From JBNKVT01 sp050299335 (GTDB taxonomy: Bacteria; Pseudomonadota; Alphaproteobacteria; Rhodobacterales; Rhodobacteraceae), in contig JBNKVT010000035.1 of the NCBI GenBank assembly GCA_050299335.1, positions 75,014 through 139,013 of the forward strand: a stretch of 64,000 bases of DNA, written 5' to 3'. The notes beneath the pieces were generated by a model. The model had not been told where the DNA came from. It saw nothing but the letters and a program-made list of their open reading frames with translations, and did no database searches. Every line of letters starts with the position of its first letter. The stretch's first letter is position 1. This document shows positions 24,900 through 34,483 of the stretch, in pieces. Position numbers and translations under genes: made by a program.

Positions 24900-27800
24900 A
24901 TGTCCCACACCATTGTCCAGACCGACGAGAACGACGAATTCGACTGGGACACGATCACCACGACATATCACGACGACGAGGTGTCGCCCGCCATCGTGGT
25001 GACCGATTTTGACGACGGCCGTTTGCAAAAGCAAACCTTCGCGGAAGACGGAACACCGCTGGGGACGGGCATATTGTATGACGGCGGGGTCAGGGAAGCG
25101 ATCTTCTATCCGGATGCCGGGACAATCGTCCACGTCATTCAAGATACCAATGCCCCTGATCCGGATCCAACCGACCCCCCAGATCCGGACCTTGACTACA
25201 CGATCTTCGATCTCGGCGACTACCTGCCCGATCCGATTGCCTCCGATCCACCCGACCCCGTTCCCGACCCGGGCGAGGGCGGCTACCATCCCTGGCTGCA
25301 ACAGACCTGGACCGGGAACACCGCCACAGGCGAGATCGTTCACGAAGTCGTCGGAAATGATGGCACGGCCTGGCGCCACAGTTTCCAAGGCAATCTGGAA
25401 GGCATGATCGTCGAAAGGGATGACCTTGATTCCGAACCCTGGGACACGAGAATTATCACCTTTCTGCCCGACGGCGTTACGGCGGAACAACGCGTAACCC
25501 TGCTCGATGACGGCGATTTCCGCCTGGAGATTTTTGACGCAGATGAGAACGTGATCGAAAACAGGTGGGTCGATGCGGACCAGGACGGAGACGAGCTCTG
25601 GCAGACTGTCACCACGATCTATACCGACAGCGATATTTTCGTGGACGCAAGAGAAACGGTCTACGACGTCGGAGTAGTCCAGTACGAGACATTTCAGGAG
25701 ATCGACAATAACAATTTCAAAGTGTCGATGATCGTCACCGATGAGGAAGACGCTTTCGACTGGGACACGATTACAACCACCTATCACCCGGACGGGGTGA
25801 CCCCTTACCATGTTGTCACTCTTTTCGATGACGGGCTGGAAAGACAGGAAAGCTATTTCGAAAGCGGCATTCTCAGCCTGTCCACCGATATCGACCACAC
25901 GGACCTTTTCGACTGGCAGGCCAGCAGCGTCCGCCGTTTCGATGATGGGACGGTTTTCGCAACGGGCCTGGAATGGGACAGCGGGATCATTGAATCGGAA
26001 TTCTACTCCCCGGATGGACACCTGTTTCTTAGGGGCATTCAGGACCTGGATGGGCAGGTTATCGACCCGAATTTCCCCGCGGACCCGCCCGAGGGACTGC
26101 ATTTCTGGAAAGAGCAGGACTGGACCCGCGACGCCAGTACCGGCGAGATCGAACATCTGATCGTGCTGAACGACGATACCGAAACCTCCATCAGTTTCTC
26201 CGGCAGCCTCGTTGGCCTGGAAGTCGACCTCGATACCGATGATCTGGAAGACTGGGACACCATCGCGCGGTTCTACCATACAGGCAGCACCACCCTGCAC
26301 CACCGGGAGACGGTCTTCGATGACGGATCTATTCTGCTGGAAAGCTTTGATGCGACCGGCACGCTGGACGAAACGGTCGAGACCGATGCGGATGATGAAT
26401 TCGACTGGGACACGATCACAACCACCTATCACCCGGACGGCGTGACCCCGTCGATGGTCGTGACCGTCTTCGACAACGGGGTCGAGCGGCGCGAGACCTA
26501 TCGGACCGATGGCAGCCTGCAAATGTGGGTCGAGTATGATTTAGGCGATGCTTTCGACTGGGATGGTCGGTCCGAGCAGTACGAAACCGACGGAGCTCTT
26601 TCGACTGAAAGCCAGTTCTTTGACGATGGCTACGGCTATATCAACCAGTATATCAACGGCTCTCTCGCGGTTCTCATCGAGTTCGACGGTGAGGAGGGTA
26701 CACCGGGGTTGTATGACTGGGAGACGCGCAACACACATTACAACACCGATGGCGACGTGATCGGCGGGGCGACCACTTTTGACAACGGCATCTGGGAATC
26801 GAACATCATCGAAGACGGAGTGGAATGGTTCCACGTGGTGGCAGACACCGATGGCGTGCTCAATCCCGACCCGGCGGATGTCGCCTCTGGGGGGCTGCAT
26901 TTCTGGAAGGAGCAGACCTGGACCAAGGACACGATCACGGGCGATGTCCAGCATGTGATCACTTTGAACGATGGCACGGAACTGACCTTTGATTTTGACT
27001 GGGGCCTGACGGGAAGAAAATCCGTTCTGGACGGCATGGTCGTCGAACTGGACAGCGACAACACCGAGGTCTGGGATACGATCGTGACTTTCGCTCCCGA
27101 CGAGTTGACCTCTCAATACAGAATACAAACGCTTTTCGACGATGGCACTGTTTCTCTGGAAACATTCGGCAGCACCGGGAACCTGAGGGAAACGTTTCTT
27201 GCGGATGTCCCGGGGAATGCTTCCTGGGACACAATTCATACCACTTATTACGGTCCAGACCGGCCCAACGAGATCACGACGGTCTTCGACAATGGTATGA
27301 AGAGATTCGAGTTCTTCAGCTCTGACGGTCGCCGTTACACGATCATCGACCAGGACACGACCGATCTTTACGACTGGTCCCAGATCACCACGTCGTATGA
27401 GTCAAGCTGGGGTGATTTTCCTAGAAACATCGAGACCCGGTTTGATGATGGTCTCTATCGTCAGGAAAGTTTCCGCACAGACGGAACGCTCTCGTCCATC
27501 ACCGAAAGAGACAATGGGTTCAATTTCGATTGGGAGTGGAGGACCACAATCTACAACGCCGAGGGCGAGGCCGAATCGAAGCGGACATATTTCGACAACG
27601 GCAGCGAAACGCTAATAACCTTCGGTGCCACGACCGAAACCGTCGTTAGAAATTCGAATGGGCAAGTCGTGCAGACGGTCCTCGAAGATACGGACGATCT
27701 TGAAGAATGGGATACGATCACGACGGTCTATCATGATGATGGCGTGACGCCGTCCGAGATCACCACCGTTTTCGACGACGGGGTTGAGCGATACGAGGAA

Positions 27801-30608
27801 TTTTACGAGGATGGTGACCGTGCATATGTATCGGAAGTTGATGCAGACGATGCGCACAACTGGTCAGCCTATGCCGAGCATTATGACTTACGTGGCGACC
27901 TGCTTCAGTCCGTGCTCGATTATGACGACGGCGCGTGGGACAATCTGCTCTATCATCCCAATGGCGTGGTCTCCAATGTCTGGCTAAAGGATTCCGAAAC
28001 CGATGGCGGAGACCATCCATGGTACTTCTACCTGGCCATTCACGAAACCGACGGCTCGCTTCATGGCGAAGCCTGGGTGTTCGATAACGCAACCGAGATC
28101 AGCCGGGGGCTGAAGGACGACGGGTCATGGCTTGTCGTTGCCTGGGACTCCAATTTCCCTGATGTGACCTTCGCCGATCCCGAAAGCGATGGCCTGCATT
28201 TCTGGCAGGAGCAGACCTGGGACCAGACCGAGGACGGGGTGACCGTCGAACACACGATCACGCTCAATGACGGTTCGGAGATTTCCAACAGCTTCACCGG
28301 CGATGTCGAGACGCTGGAAGTGCAGCTCGACAGCGACGATCTGGAAGACTGGGACACCATCGCCACGACCTTCTACGAGGACGGGACCACGGTCGAGGTC
28401 ATGTTTGATGACGGGGTGATCGCCACCGGGCAGTTCAGCGAGTCGGGGGAGCCGGTCTCGGTAACCTGGCGTGATCTGCTGGATGCCCATGACTGGGATT
28501 TGGTCGAGATTGATTACTTCAGCGGCGGTTCCGTGGTTTCGCGCCGCGAGACGTGGTTTGACGACGGGGTTTACCGTGACGAGGTCTATCAAGCCAACGG
28601 GAACCCGCTCCTGGCAATCGATTGGGATATCGAGGATGCCTACGACTGGACGCTGATGGCCACCCGCCATGACGAGAGTGGCGAAGTGACAGCCAGCCAG
28701 ATCGACTACGACAATGGCTACCAGTTCATCGAGTATTTCGAAGGTGGCATGCTTTTCGCGACCACGGAACTGGACGGCTGGGGCACCGAACTCGGCGAGG
28801 TGCCGGGGCTCTATGACTGGTATACACGCACATACCAATACGGTGACGACGGCACGCTTCAGGCCATCAGCATCACCTTGGATGACGGAACGTTCGATGG
28901 TTTCTTTTATGAGGACGAAATACTGGTTGAGCGCCGGATCTATGACAGCAACTATCTCTATGGGGAACCCGACGAGCCCATCCCAGGCGGGCTCCATGAC
29001 TGGTACAGCCAGATCTGGACCTACGATTCCGAAGGCAACCTGACCTCGCACCGGATCGTCTGGGACAATGGCGATGTATCGTTGACGGACTATGGCACGT
29101 ATGCCGAAACCACGTGGACCGACAGCGACGGCGACGTGACGGAAATCATCCTCGAAGACGTCAACGACAAGAAGGGCTGGGACACGATCACCTGGCGTTT
29201 CGATGACGTCGGAGAGAAGGATTTCGAAGAAATCGTCTATGATGACGGGCGGATCAGGACCACGGTCTGGGAAGCCGGTATTCTGGTTTCGCTCGACTGG
29301 CAGGATCCGGCGGATGTCAAGTCCTGGGACACGATTTCAAGCAGCTATGACGAAAACGGTGTACTGGCCGAAAAGACTACGGTCAGGGATGACGGCATCC
29401 GCACCGAGGAGCTCTGGGAAGAAGGGGTCCGCGCCTCGATCCTGCAAACCGATGTCCAGGACGCCGTGTCCTGGGAACGGATCGAGATATATTACGACGA
29501 ATACGGCCAGTTGTTCGAGAAGTATACCCTTCTTGATGACGGTCAGGAAAAGACGGAGCTCTGGGAAGACGGGGTCCGTGCCTCGATCGTGCAAACCGAT
29601 GCCCAGGACGCCGTGTCCTGGGAACGGATCGAGGCCTATTACGATGAAAACGGCAAACTGGCCGGAAAATATACGCTTCTCGACAACGGTCGGGAAAAAC
29701 AGGAGTTTTGGGAAGACGGGGTCCGCACCTCTATCCTGGAGACCGACGATGAAGACGCCGTGTCCTGGGAGCGGATCGAGACCTATTACGACGAGAACGG
29801 CCGGGCGGAATCCCGTGTCACCCTCTATGATGACGGTCGGACCAGGACCGTTCTGTGGGAAGACGGCGTTCTTGTGTCGGTCACCGACACCGATCCCGAT
29901 GATGCGGTAGACTGGGTCGACATCACCACGCTTTACGACGGGAACGGCGACTTCCTCTCGCAGGTCAAGAATTACGACAATGGCGATGTGACCGAGGTAT
30001 TCGTGCCGACGACGACCCAGTGGGATGTTGACGATCTTGAAGCGGAGCGGGTGACCCGGAAGAGCAATCTCGGTGACGAGAAAGCCTGGGCCGAGATCGA
30101 AACGATCGAGTTTGAGGGGAAATATTACCTCACCCGGGTTTTCTGGGACAATGAAAACTTAAGCTCGAAATTCTTCATGCCGTTCGATGAACTTGGCGAT
30201 GTCAAATTCGAAGGTGTGATTGATGTGGCTGACGAACGCAGCTGGGAGGAACAATCGACGGCGCGCATGCTCGATCTTGGCCGCAAGGAGATCTACCAGC
30301 GCGACGACGATCAGGACGAGGATCTGCGCCACATCAATCTCGACACGGATGTGCTGGAGTTCCATGGGCAAAAGGACGGCTCGGATGTCGAGGATTGGGC
30401 GGCGCAGCACAGCCATTATGACGCAGCCGGCGATCTGGAGCGCATCGAGACCCATTTCGACGACGGCCATTTCGAGATCACCTATTTCTCGGGTGGGGTC
30501 GCGACCGGGACCGATATCCTGACCGAGGCGGAATACGAAGCCGCCCATGGGGATTTCTACGATTACTGGGACTGGTACGGGCCGATCGAGTTCGCCACGA
30601 CTGCGTGA
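24900..30608 (+). CDS. Giant (1902-aa) acidic Trp-Asp repeat protein, function unknown
   Basis: Not assignable to a named family by eye. The protein consists of about 30 copies of a 40-50-residue unit with consensus D-D-x-(F/Y)-D-W-D-T-I-T-T-x-Y, then G-x-(3-6 residues)-T-x-F-D-D-G-x-x-R-x-E-x-(F/Y), each ending in a turn-like xDGxL. Four longer modules begin with GLHFWKEQxW-type segments (near residues 127, 398, 664 and 1098). The C-terminal block (1474-1670) has near-identical 49-residue units. I found no cysteine and very few lysines before the last third. There is no signal peptide, membrane segment, RTX (GGxGxDxxx) repeat or sorting motif; the C-terminus is EFATTA. The periodic pattern suggests stacked beta-hairpins, reminiscent of YD/Rhs or MORN_2-like repeats. 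Base composition is visibly less GC-rich than the neighbours, hinting at transfer. A secreted or surface adhesin-like role is only a guess. Confidence 0.8.
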   Translation: MSHTIVQTDENDEFDWDTITTTYHDDEVSPAIVVTDFDDGRLQKQTFAEDGTPLGTGILYDGGVREAIFYPDAGTIVHVIQDTNAPDPDPTDPPDPDLDYTIFDLGDYLPDPIASDPPDPVPDPGEGGYHPWLQQTWTGNTATGEIVHEVVGNDGTAWRHSFQGNLEGMIVERDDLDSEPWDTRIITFLPDGVTAEQRVTLLDDGDFRLEIFDADENVIENRWVDADQDGDELWQTVTTIYTDSDIFVDARETVYDVGVVQYETFQEIDNNNFKVSMIVTDEEDAFDWDTITTTYHPDGVTPYHVVTLFDDGLERQESYFESGILSLSTDIDHTDLFDWQASSVRRFDDGTVFATGLEWDSGIIESEFYSPDGHLFLRGIQDLDGQVIDPNFPADPPEGLHFWKEQDWTRDASTGEIEHLIVLNDDTETSISFSGSLVGLEVDLDTDDLEDWDTIARFYHTGSTTLHHRETVFDDGSILLESFDATGTLDETVETDADDEFDWDTITTTYHPDGVTPSMVVTVFDNGVERRETYRTDGSLQMWVEYDLGDAFDWDGRSEQYETDGALSTESQFFDDGYGYINQYINGSLAVLIEFDGEEGTPGLYDWETRNTHYNTDGDVIGGATTFDNGIWESNIIEDGVEWFHVVADTDGVLNPDPADVASGGLHFWKEQTWTKDTITGDVQHVITLNDGTELTFDFDWGLTGRKSVLDGMVVELDSDNTEVWDTIVTFAPDELTSQYRIQTLFDDGTVSLETFGSTGNLRETFLADVPGNASWDTIHTTYYGPDRPNEITTVFDNGMKRFEFFSSDGRRYTIIDQDTTDLYDWSQITTSYESSWGDFPRNIETRFDDGLYRQESFRTDGTLSSITERDNGFNFDWEWRTTIYNAEGEAESKRTYFDNGSETLITFGATTETVVRNSNGQVVQTVLEDTDDLEEWDTITTVYHDDGVTPSEITTVFDDGVERYEEFYEDGDRAYVSEVDADDAHNWSAYAEHYDLRGDLLQSVLDYDDGAWDNLLYHPNGVVSNVWLKDSETDGGDHPWYFYLAIHETDGSLHGEAWVFDNATEISRGLKDDGSWLVVAWDSNFPDVTFADPESDGLHFWQEQTWDQTEDGVTVEHTITLNDGSEISNSFTGDVETLEVQLDSDDLEDWDTIATTFYEDGTTVEVMFDDGVIATGQFSESGEPVSVTWRDLLDAHDWDLVEIDYFSGGSVVSRRETWFDDGVYRDEVYQANGNPLLAIDWDIEDAYDWTLMATRHDESGEVTASQIDYDNGYQFIEYFEGGMLFATTELDGWGTELGEVPGLYDWYTRTYQYGDDGTLQAISITLDDGTFDGFFYEDEILVERRIYDSNYLYGEPDEPIPGGLHDWYSQIWTYDSEGNLTSHRIVWDNGDVSLTDYGTYAETTWTDSDGDVTEIILEDVNDKKGWDTITWRFDDVGEKDFEEIVYDDGRIRTTVWEAGILVSLDWQDPADVKSWDTISSSYDENGVLAEKTTVRDDGIRTEELWEEGVRASILQTDVQDAVSWERIEIYYDEYGQLFEKYTLLDDGQEKTELWEDGVRASIVQTDAQDAVSWERIEAYYDENGKLAGKYTLLDNGREKQEFWEDGVRTSILETDDEDAVSWERIETYYDENGRAESRVTLYDDGRTRTVLWEDGVLVSVTDTDPDDAVDWVDITTLYDGNGDFLSQVKNYDNGDVTEVFVPTTTQWDVDDLEAERVTRKSNLGDEKAWAEIETIEFEGKYYLTRVFWDNENLSSKFFMPFDELGDVKFEGVIDVADERSWEEQSTARMLDLGRKEIYQRDDDQDEDLRHINLDTDVLEFHGQKDGSDVEDWAAQHSHYDAAGDLERIETHFDDGHFEITYFSGGVATGTDILTEAEYEAAHGDFYDYWDWYGPIEFATTA
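29319..29906 (+). repeat. Tandem 147-bp coding repeats
   Basis: Units start at 29319, 29466, 29613 and 29760, exactly 147 bp (49 codons) apart. Units 2 to 4 share long identical stretches such as GTGTCCTGGGAACGGATCGAG (one base differs in unit 4) and GAAGACGGGGTCCG. A degenerate fifth unit starts at 29907. The DNA-level identity shows recent duplication or conversion, unlike the diverged repeats nearer the N-terminus. Confidence 0.9.
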
Positions 30609-30631
30609 TCGGAACCCTTCCCGGCAGAACG

Positions 30632-30657
30632 GCCCGGCGACCTGCCGCCGGGCTTTT
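30632..30657 (+). terminator. Intrinsic terminator of the giant gene
   Basis: GCCCGGCG (30632-30639) pairs with CGCCGGGC (30646-30653), 6-nt loop, followed directly by TTTT. It lies 24 bases after the stop codon. Confidence 0.85.
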
Positions 30658-30663
30658 GCTTCA

Positions 30664-30753
30664 GAGCGTATCGCGCCTGACCTGATTCACGTATTCATTC
30701 CCGCCAGCGAGGCAGCAATTGCGTTCGCTGGCGGGAATGAATTCGATCTGGCG
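30664..30753. repeat. Palindromic intergenic element, copy 1
   Basis: An imperfect inverted repeat with a perfect 18-bp core stem, ATTCATTCCCGCCAGCGA / TCGCTGGCGGGAATGAAT, and outer arms GAGCGTATCGCGCC / GGCGCGACATGCTC. A second copy at 50883-50991 shares both arms and the stem, with a compensated change (CCCGCC/GGCGGG becomes CCTGCC/GGCAGG). No protein is encoded. It lies between the giant gene's terminator and the convergent MFS gene. Confidence 0.8.
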
Positions 30754-30768
30754 CGACATGCTCCAGGG

Positions 30769-32016
30769 TCAGGCCGGAACCGCTGCCGGTCCCAGCGGCT
30801 TCTCGCGCACCGGCAGATGCACCAGCGCCGAGAAGGCGCCGACCCCGACACCGACCCACCAGACCACGTCATAGCTGCCGTTGATGTCGTACATCTTGCC
30901 ACCCAGCCAGACGCCGATGAAGCTGCCCAGTTGGTGCGAGAAGAAGACAATTCCGTAAAGCGTGCCCATATAGCGCAGCCCGTAGATATGGGCGATCAGC
31001 CCCGAGGTCAGCGGCACGGTGGCCAGCCAAAGTGCTCCCATGATGACCGAAAAGACGATAACTGTCGTCGGCGTCATCGGGGTGAGGATGAACCACGCTG
31101 CCGTCACCGTCCGCCCGGCATAGATGCCCGCCAGCAGGTATTTCTTGGTGAACCGCTTGCCCAGCCAGCCCGCGGTGATGGTGCCGACGATATTCGCAGC
31201 ACCGATGACGGCAATCGACAATGCCCCCAGCGCCGAACCCGTGGTCACGCCGATCCCCGACAATATCCCGCCCGGATCAATCGGCCCGCAGACCTCGGCG
31301 ACGAAAGCAGGGAAATGCGCCGTGACAAAGGCCAGCTGGTAACCGCAGGAGAAGAAGCCAAGGAAGATCAGCGCGTAGGACGGGTCGCTGAAGGCACGCA
31401 GCAGGGTATCGCCGAGGCTGATTTCAAGCTCGGCGCGGGTGGCAGTGACCGGGGCGCGGAGCATCGGCAGGAACAGCATCACCGACAGGGCGATCAGCGC
31501 GAAGACCAGGAAGACCTGGGACCAGTTCATGTAGCCCAAGAGGTACTCGGCCAGCGGCGGTCCCACCACCTGTCCGCCCGAGCCCGCGGCGGTGACGATC
31601 CCCAGCGCCATTGAGCGGTTCTCGTCCGAGGCCGCGCGCCCGACCACCGCCAGCACCACGCCGAAACCGGTCCCGGCGATGCCGAAACCGACGAGGATCG
31701 ACAGAAGCTGGTGGGCGATGGGGGTGGTTGCATAGGCGCTAAGCACGAGGCCCACCGCGTAAAGCAAGGCTCCCGCAATCAACGCCCTGCGGTCGCCGAA
31801 TTTCTCGGCCAGCGCGCCAAAGATCGGCTGGCCGATCCCCCAGGCGAGGTTCTGGATGGCGATGGCGAGCGAGAATTCGGCCCGGGGCCAGGCGAACTCC
31901 TCGGCGATGGGGATCTGGAAGACGCCGTAGGAGGCGCGGATCAGGAAGCTGAGCAGAAGGATCGCGCAGCCGCCGATCAGGACCGGTGTGAACAGGGGGG
32001 CGGAGCGCGGGGTCAT
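30769..32016 (-). CDS. MFS transporter
   Basis: 415 residues, twelve predicted membrane segments. NLAWGIGQPIFGALAEKFGDRRALIAGALLYAVG (about 54-87) contains the loop 2-3 MFS signature and WLGKRFTKKYLLAGIY its counterpart in the second half. FLIRASYGVFQIPIAEEFAWPR resembles the oxalate/formate and monocarboxylate-type MFS groups. Substrate unknown. It is convergent with the giant gene, and its promoter region is shared divergently with zapE. Confidence 0.88.
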   Translation of the reverse strand: MTPRSAPLFTPVLIGGCAILLLSFLIRASYGVFQIPIAEEFAWPRAEFSLAIAIQNLAWGIGQPIFGALAEKFGDRRALIAGALLYAVGLVLSAYATTPIAHQLLSILVGFGIAGTGFGVVLAVVGRAASDENRSMALGIVTAAGSGGQVVGPPLAEYLLGYMNWSQVFLVFALIALSVMLFLPMLRAPVTATRAELEISLGDTLLRAFSDPSYALIFLGFFSCGYQLAFVTAHFPAFVAEVCGPIDPGGILSGIGVTTGSALGALSIAVIGAANIVGTITAGWLGKRFTKKYLLAGIYAGRTVTAAWFILTPMTPTTVIVFSVIMGALWLATVPLTSGLIAHIYGLRYMGTLYGIVFFSHQLGSFIGVWLGGKMYDINGSYDVVWWVGVGVGAFSALVHLPVREKPLGPAAVPA

Positions 32017-32202
32017 GAACCGGACTTTCAGGTTTTGCGAATAGTTGGAGGGCCGGTGAGCCGTCCGGCCTCCGAAGTTCGGGCAAATTGACTTGAAACC
32101 CGGGGCCGGTCAAAGGAAAACCCGTGACGCCGGGTATTCCGGTTCGTGATGAAATCGGGGAAGGACAGGTCCCGACCTGCCGGACCCTAACTGAAAGCCG
32201 CC

Positions 32203-33309
32203 ATGACCCGGAGCCTCGTGTCCACCTATCGCAGCCGCATCGCCTCGGGCACGCTTCGCGACGATCCCGCGCAGCATCTGGCGGTGGAGAAACTGCAGCT
32301 TCTGACCACCCGGCTGGAGGGCTACGATCCGGGCAGGCCTAAGAAGGTCGGGCTGGGGCTGTTCGGCTGGGGGCGCGACAGGATCGAGGCGTCGGAGATC
32401 CCGGGGCTCTATCTCTATGGCGGGGTCGGGGTCGGCAAGTCGATGCTGATGGACATGTTCTTCGACTTCGCGCCTGTGGCGAAGAAACGCCGGGTGCATT
32501 TCCACGCCTTCATGCAAGAGGTGCACGAGGGCATCCACGCCGCCCGCAAGGCCGGGATCGAGGACCCGATCCAGCCGGTGGCGGCAAAGGTCGCGGGCGC
32601 GGCGGCGCTCTTGTGTTTCGACGAGATGCAGATCACCGACATCACCGACGCGATGCTGGTGGGCCGCCTGTTCGAGGCGCTGTTCGCGCGGGGGGTGGTG
32701 GTGGTGACGACCTCGAACCGGCATCCCGACGACCTCTACAAGGACGGGCTGAACCGGCATCTGTTCCTGCCCTTCATCGCGCTGATCAAGGCGCGGCTGG
32801 ACGTGTTTCACCTGGCGTCGGATACCGATCACCGGCGGCTGCGGATGAAGGGGATCGAGACCTGGCACACACCGCTGGACGACGGCGCGCATCCCGCACT
32901 CGACGCGGCCTGGAAGGCGCTGACCGGCGGCGAGGGCGCGCCGCTGGAGCTGGAAGTGAAAGGCCGCAGGCTGCGGCTGCCGCTATATCGCGATGGGGTC
33001 GGGCGGGCGCGCTTTGGCGATCTCTGCGAACAGCCGCTGGGCCCGGGGGATTATCTGGCGCTGGCCGAGGCGCTCAGGGTGCTGATCCTCGACGACATTC
33101 CGGTTCTGAGCCGGGCGAGGAATAACGAGGCCAAGCGTTTCGTGACACTGATCGACACGCTTTACGAGGCAAAGGTGCGACTGATCTGCTCGGCGGCGGC
33201 GGAGCCGGAAGCGCTCTATGTCGAAGGCGCCGGAGCGTTCGAGTTTGCGCGGGCGGCCTCGCGGCTGGAGGAGATGCGCAGCGCGGACTGGCCGGACGCG
33301 GCGACCTGA
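32203..33309 (+). CDS. zapE: Cell-division ATPase ZapE (AFG1 family)
   Basis: 368 residues. Walker A is GGVGVGKS (73-80), Walker B LLCFDEMQITD, and KKRRVHFHAFMQEVHEGIH and TTSNRHPDDLYKDGLNR are AFG1/ZapE signatures. ZapE is a cytoplasmic AAA-type ATPase associated with the Z-ring in proteobacteria; the mitochondrial relative is AFG1/LACE1. ATG at 32203, monocistronic, with a strong hairpin behind it. Confidence 0.93.
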   Translation: MTRSLVSTYRSRIASGTLRDDPAQHLAVEKLQLLTTRLEGYDPGRPKKVGLGLFGWGRDRIEASEIPGLYLYGGVGVGKSMLMDMFFDFAPVAKKRRVHFHAFMQEVHEGIHAARKAGIEDPIQPVAAKVAGAAALLCFDEMQITDITDAMLVGRLFEALFARGVVVVTTSNRHPDDLYKDGLNRHLFLPFIALIKARLDVFHLASDTDHRRLRMKGIETWHTPLDDGAHPALDAAWKALTGGEGAPLELEVKGRRLRLPLYRDGVGRARFGDLCEQPLGPGDYLALAEALRVLILDDIPVLSRARNNEAKRFVTLIDTLYEAKVRLICSAAAEPEALYVEGAGAFEFARAASRLEEMRSADWPDAAT

Positions 33310-33422
33310 TGGGGGACGGTGCGTGAGATCACGCACCTTACGGGGCAAGGGGGCAGCTTGTTTGGTCTGAACAGACGACGCGGCCTGTCGGCGCTCGCAG
33401 GCTTGCGCGCGCGTTCGCCGCT

Positions 33423-33447
33423 GATGACCTTCCACTGGAAGGTCATC
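33423..33447. terminator. Perfect 11-bp hairpin between convergent zapE and moaA
   Basis: GATGACCTTCC (33423-33433) pairs with GGAAGGTCATC (33437-33447) around ACT. It is symmetric and lies just past the moaA stop on the minus strand, 113 bases after zapE. There is no T-run; a bidirectional terminator is likely but unproven. Confidence 0.5.
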
Positions 33448-33457
33448 CGGGCGCGGC

Positions 33458-34483
33458 TCACCCCCCCGTATGGCTCATGTGGCGGGTCATGCGGCCGTCG
33501 ACTTCGCGGCGGGAATAGTCGAAATCATGGCCCTTGGGCTTGCGCTCGATGGCGCGACGGATGGCGGCGTCGAGCACTGCGTCGTCCTCGGACGCCCGCA
33601 GGACCGCCCGCAGATCGGCGTCGTCCTCCTGACCGAGGCACATGTAAAGCTGCCCGGTGCAGGTCAGCCGCACCCGGTTGCAGCTTTCGCAGAAATTGTG
33701 GCTCAAGGGGGTGATGAAGCCGATCTTGCCGCCCGTTTCCTCGACCCGGACATAGCGGGCGGGGCCGCCGGTCGACAGCGGGATGTCGGTCAGGGTGTAG
33801 CCCGTGGCCAGATGGGCACGGACGTCCTTCAGCGACCAGTACTGGTCCAACCGCAGCCCGTCTCCCATATCCTCGCCCATCGGCATGACTTCGATGAAGG
33901 TCAGGTCGAAGCCGCGCGCCCCGCACCAGTCGACCATCTTCAGGGCCTCGTCCTCGTTGAACCCCTTCAACGCCACGACATTCAGCTTGATCTTCAGCCC
34001 CGCCTCGACGGCGGCGTCGATCCCGTCCATCACCTGGGCAAACCGGCCCCAGCGGGTGATGTCGCGGAATTTCTGCTCGTCCAGCGTGTCCAGCGAGATA
34101 TTGATCCGCTTCACCCCGCAATCGGCCAGCGGCTGCGCAAAGCGGCGCAGTTGCGAACCGTTGGAGGTCAGGGTCAGTTCGTCGAGCGCGCCGGAGGCCA
34201 GATGCCGCGACATGGCCTCGAAATAGGACATGATGCCCTTGCGCACCAAAGGCTCGCCACCGGTGATCCTCAGCTTGCGGACGCCAAGGGCGATGAAGCG
34301 GGACGAGAGGCGGTCGAGTTCCTCGAGACTCAGCAGGTCCTTCTTCGGCAGGAAGGTCATGTTTTCCGACATGCAATAGACGCAGCGGAAATCGCAGCGG
34401 TCGGTGACCGAGACCCTCAGATAGGTGATCGCGCGGGCAAACGGGTCTATCAGCGGCGCGGTCCGGGCAGCTTGGTCGGACAT
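33458..34483 (-). CDS. moaA: GTP 3',8-cyclase MoaA (molybdenum cofactor synthesis)
   Basis: 341 residues. The radical-SAM cluster is C30-x3-C34-x2-C37 (CDFRCVYC), the second Fe-S cluster cysteines are in FCESCNRVRLTCTGQLYMC, and the C-terminus ends in the essential Gly-Gly (SHTGG). MoaA converts GTP to 3',8-cyclo-GTP, the first step of Moco synthesis. The ATG at 34483 is preceded by a purine-rich site; the frame extends 54 bases further upstream. No moaC neighbour is present. I could not recognise a Moco riboswitch upstream. Confidence 0.95.
   Translation of the reverse strand: MSDQAARTAPLIDPFARAITYLRVSVTDRCDFRCVYCMSENMTFLPKKDLLSLEELDRLSSRFIALGVRKLRITGGEPLVRKGIMSYFEAMSRHLASGALDELTLTSNGSQLRRFAQPLADCGVKRINISLDTLDEQKFRDITRWGRFAQVMDGIDAAVEAGLKIKLNVVALKGFNEDEALKMVDWCGARGFDLTFIEVMPMGEDMGDGLRLDQYWSLKDVRAHLATGYTLTDIPLSTGGPARYVRVEETGGKIGFITPLSHNFCESCNRVRLTCTGQLYMCLGQEDDADLRAVLRASEDDAVLDAAIRRAIERKPKGHDFDYSRREVDGRMTRHMSHTGG

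Noticed and set aside
24831..26522. 563-codon frame antisense to the giant repeat gene
   Set aside because: It mirrors the repeats of the plus-strand gene; the plus strand has the ribosome site, promoter and terminator, and the antisense product shows no own features.
25700..29900. CRISPR-like spacing of repeats
   Set aside because: The repeats are in-frame coding repeats of 40-50 codons; there are no short identical repeats with unique spacers and no cas genes.
24900..30608. RTX or type I secretion signal in the giant protein
   Set aside because: No GGxGxDxxx nonapeptides were seen, and the neighbours include no HlyB/HlyD/TolC-like genes.
30547..31614. Plus-strand open frame across the repeat element and the MFS gene
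   Set aside because: It runs through an intrinsic terminator and a palindromic repeat and lies antisense to a well-supported transporter gene. The peptide IHVFIPASEAAIAFAGGNEF is just the translated palindrome.
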